Positions 5,803-6,999 of a stretch of 6,999 nucleotides of DNA are shown here, piece by piece. The DNA lies in the NCBI GenBank assembly GCA_023819025.1, contig JAMWDC010000015.1, positions 6,941-13,939 of the forward strand, read 5' to 3'. The notes beneath the pieces are model-generated. The model made no database searches. It was not told the origin of the DNA and saw only the letters and a program-made list of their open reading frames with translations. Both the position numbers and the translations under genes were made by a program. This DNA is from Candidatus Omnitrophota bacterium (lineage in GTDB: Bacteria > Omnitrophota > Omnitrophia > Omnitrophales > Aquincolibacteriaceae). The stretch's first letter is position 1; the number at the start of each line of letters is the position of its first letter.

Positions 5803-6825
5803 ATGGTCAAAACCAAAATTATTGCCACGCTGGGGCCGTCCAGTGACAACCGGGCGGTTCTCAGAGAGATGATCACCAAGGGTTTGGATGCCGTCCGGCT
5901 CAATTTCTCCCACGGGACACATGCCGATCATATCCGGCGTATTCGTCTTGTCCGTGAACTCAACCGAAAAATGCGGAGGGCCGTCAAGATCATGCAGGAT
6001 TTGGAAGGCTACCGGATCCGCATCGGAAAATTAACAAAACCCATTGAATTAAAAAAGAGGCATGAGTTTTACTTAACGCCGGGAGATCGCGTGGGGGACG
6101 ATCACGAGGTTTCCTTTGATTATGAAGGCCCGCTCCGGCTGCTCCAAAAGGACTCGTTTATTTATATCGATGATGGGAAAATTATCCTCCAGGTCGTCAA
6201 GACTGAGAGGAAGCGTTTAAGGGTGAGGGTGATTGTCCCCGGGATTTTGAAAGAACATAAAGGGATGAATATCCCGGACGTGAAGCTGGATTTTGAAGGG
6301 GTGACTGCCAAAGACAGGAGAGATGTCGAAGTCGCGATCCGGTACAAATTGGATGTCGTTGCCCAATCATTTGTCAGGAACGCAGGGGATGTGCAGGAGT
6401 TGAAAAAAATCATCAAACCCAGGTTTCCTGAATGTCAGATCGTCGCCAAGATCGAAGCCCGGGAAGCGCTGGATCATATTGAGAAAATTATCAACGAGTC
6501 CGACGGGATCATGGTTGCACGCGGTGATTTGGGTATCTGTGTCCCCATCGACAGGGTGCCGGTGATCCAAAAAGAAATTGTGAAACGTTGCCGGCTAAGA
6601 AACAAACCCGTGATCGTAGCCACCCAGATGCTCGACAGCATGACCGAGGCCAATCTCCCGACACGTGCCGAGGTGAGCGATGTCGCCAATGCGGTCTTTG
6701 ACGGAGCAACCCATCTTCTCCTTTCCCAAGAAACTGCGGTGGGCAGACACCCGGCCAAAGTCGTCGGAATGATGAACCGGATTATCCAATCGGTGGAGAA
6801 GTACCGGAAAGAGCATTCTTTGTAA
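5803..6825 (+). CDS. pyk: Short pyruvate kinase without C-terminal domain
   Basis: Pyruvate kinase transfers phosphate from phosphoenolpyruvate to ADP, the last step of glycolysis, in the cytoplasm. Numbering from ATG 5797 (342 residues; 340 from the preferred ATG 5803), the A domain begins with TKIIATLGPSS at 6-16 and RLNFSHG at 34-40. A B domain lies at about 77-165. The second half of the A domain has AKIEAREAL at 217-225 (Lys218 and Glu220, the acid/base region and metal ligand), MVARGDLGI at 239-247 (Asp244, metal ligand), ATQMLDSM at 275-282 (Thr276), PTRAEVSDVANAVFDGA at 288-304 and LSQETAVG at 309-316 (Gln where LSGETA is usual). The reading then stops with TAA soon after the barrel ends. 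Usual enzymes have about 470 residues or more, so the regulatory C-terminal domain is absent. All key active-site residues remain. The position equivalent to rabbit Glu117 is Arg73 and Thr113 is Leu69, suggesting K+ independence. Confidence 0.9.
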   Translation: MVKTKIIATLGPSSDNRAVLREMITKGLDAVRLNFSHGTHADHIRRIRLVRELNRKMRRAVKIMQDLEGYRIRIGKLTKPIELKKRHEFYLTPGDRVGDDHEVSFDYEGPLRLLQKDSFIYIDDGKIILQVVKTERKRLRVRVIVPGILKEHKGMNIPDVKLDFEGVTAKDRRDVEVAIRYKLDVVAQSFVRNAGDVQELKKIIKPRFPECQIVAKIEAREALDHIEKIINESDGIMVARGDLGICVPIDRVPVIQKEIVKRCRLRNKPVIVATQMLDSMTEANLPTRAEVSDVANAVFDGATHLLLSQETAVGRHPAKVVGMMNRIIQSVEKYRKEHSL

Positions 6826-6844
6826 CAGGTAATCAGAAAAGGAA

Positions 6845-6878
6845 TGTTAGCGGCTGGATATGGTTTCGCTGCCTAACA
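6845..6878 (+). terminator. Hairpin after the pyruvate kinase gene, weak terminator candidate
   Basis: TGTTAG at 6845-6850 is perfectly complementary to CTAACA at 6873-6878. The stem continues with CGGC (6851-6854) against GCTG (6868-6871), including one G-U pair and a bulged C at 6872, around a 13-base loop. The hairpin starts 20 bases after the stop codon, a natural place for transcript ending. The sequence behind it (AATTTGT) has only a weak T-run, so efficient intrinsic termination is doubtful; it may only protect the mRNA end. Confidence 0.35.
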
Positions 6879-6880
6879 AT

Positions 6881-6906
6881 TTGTCGGCAGTACATTTCTT
6901 GTCGGC
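6881..6906. repeat. Direct repeat of TTGTCGGC, two copies
   Basis: TTGTCGGC occurs at 6881-6888 and again at 6899-6906, an 18-base period, close to two helix turns. Such spacing suits two binding sites on one face of the DNA, perhaps upstream of a gene beyond the window. Two eight-base copies can also arise by chance. Confidence 0.3.
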
Positions 6907-6999
6907 CATTGATTAAATCGTGCCGTTTCTGGATTGTCCGTCACGGACTGGATGTTAATTGCCCTTTGTTTCCTGGTTCTTGTTCGACAGCCAGATCAG

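Larger units (their letters stand above)
6826..6999. other. Non-coding tail after the pyruvate kinase gene
   Basis: No gene is supported in these 174 bases. One plus-strand frame stays open to the window edge, but it has no ATG and no ribosome site. Its translation shows no trace of a pyruvate kinase C-terminal domain. It contains the hairpin and direct repeat listed separately, and a further short stem GTCCG/CGGAC at 6936-6940 and 6944-6948 without a following T-run. Confidence 0.5.

Noticed and set aside
6845..6960. Integron attC-like site suggested by GTTAG and GCCTAACAA
   Set aside because: The paired R and L boxes are not in the right order or spacing, and no integrase or gene cassette is present in the window.

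Overview
The window is 7 kb of bacterial DNA with mid-range base composition. Eight convincing genes all lie on the + strand with short gaps. The sequence does not fix the phylum. A DegS/DegQ-type HtrA protease with an N-terminal membrane anchor, together with CstA, PAP2 and MntP membrane proteins, suggests a Gram-negative-type bacterium, probably from a little-cultured lineage. No rRNA, tRNA, CRISPR array, transposase or phage gene was seen.

Layout: 1-207 is a leader with no convincing gene, carrying a weak promoter-like pair and an AT-rich inverted repeat. Then come a CstA-family pyruvate/peptide transporter (208-2061), a small DUF486 membrane protein (2105-2434), a PAP2-type membrane phosphatase (2487-3254), an MntP-type manganese exporter (3315-3872), an unrecognised small membrane-anchored protein (3891-4190) joined by an ATGA overlap to an HtrA/Deg serine protease with one PDZ domain (4187-5320), a small cupin protein (5355-5756), and a short pyruvate kinase without the usual C-terminal domain (5803-6825). 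The last 174 bases have no supported gene, only a hairpin and a short direct repeat.

Gaps between genes run from a 4-base overlap to about 60 bases and no strong intrinsic terminator is visible, so the cluster could be read as one or a few transcripts. The functions are mixed: uptake of pyruvate or peptides, lipid-phosphate turnover, Mn2+ homeostasis, envelope protein quality control and the last step of glycolysis. The only metabolic link I would suggest is that CstA may import pyruvate while pyruvate kinase makes it. That is inference.

The points most worth a second look are: (a) the 60-base mntP leader, which can be drawn as an H-type pseudoknot that buries the ribosome binding site; (b) the naturally short pyruvate kinase with Leu/Arg at positions that separate K+-dependent from K+-independent enzymes; (c) the unrecognised small protein coupled to the protease; (d) a PAP2 enzyme whose SGH motif reads SGD.
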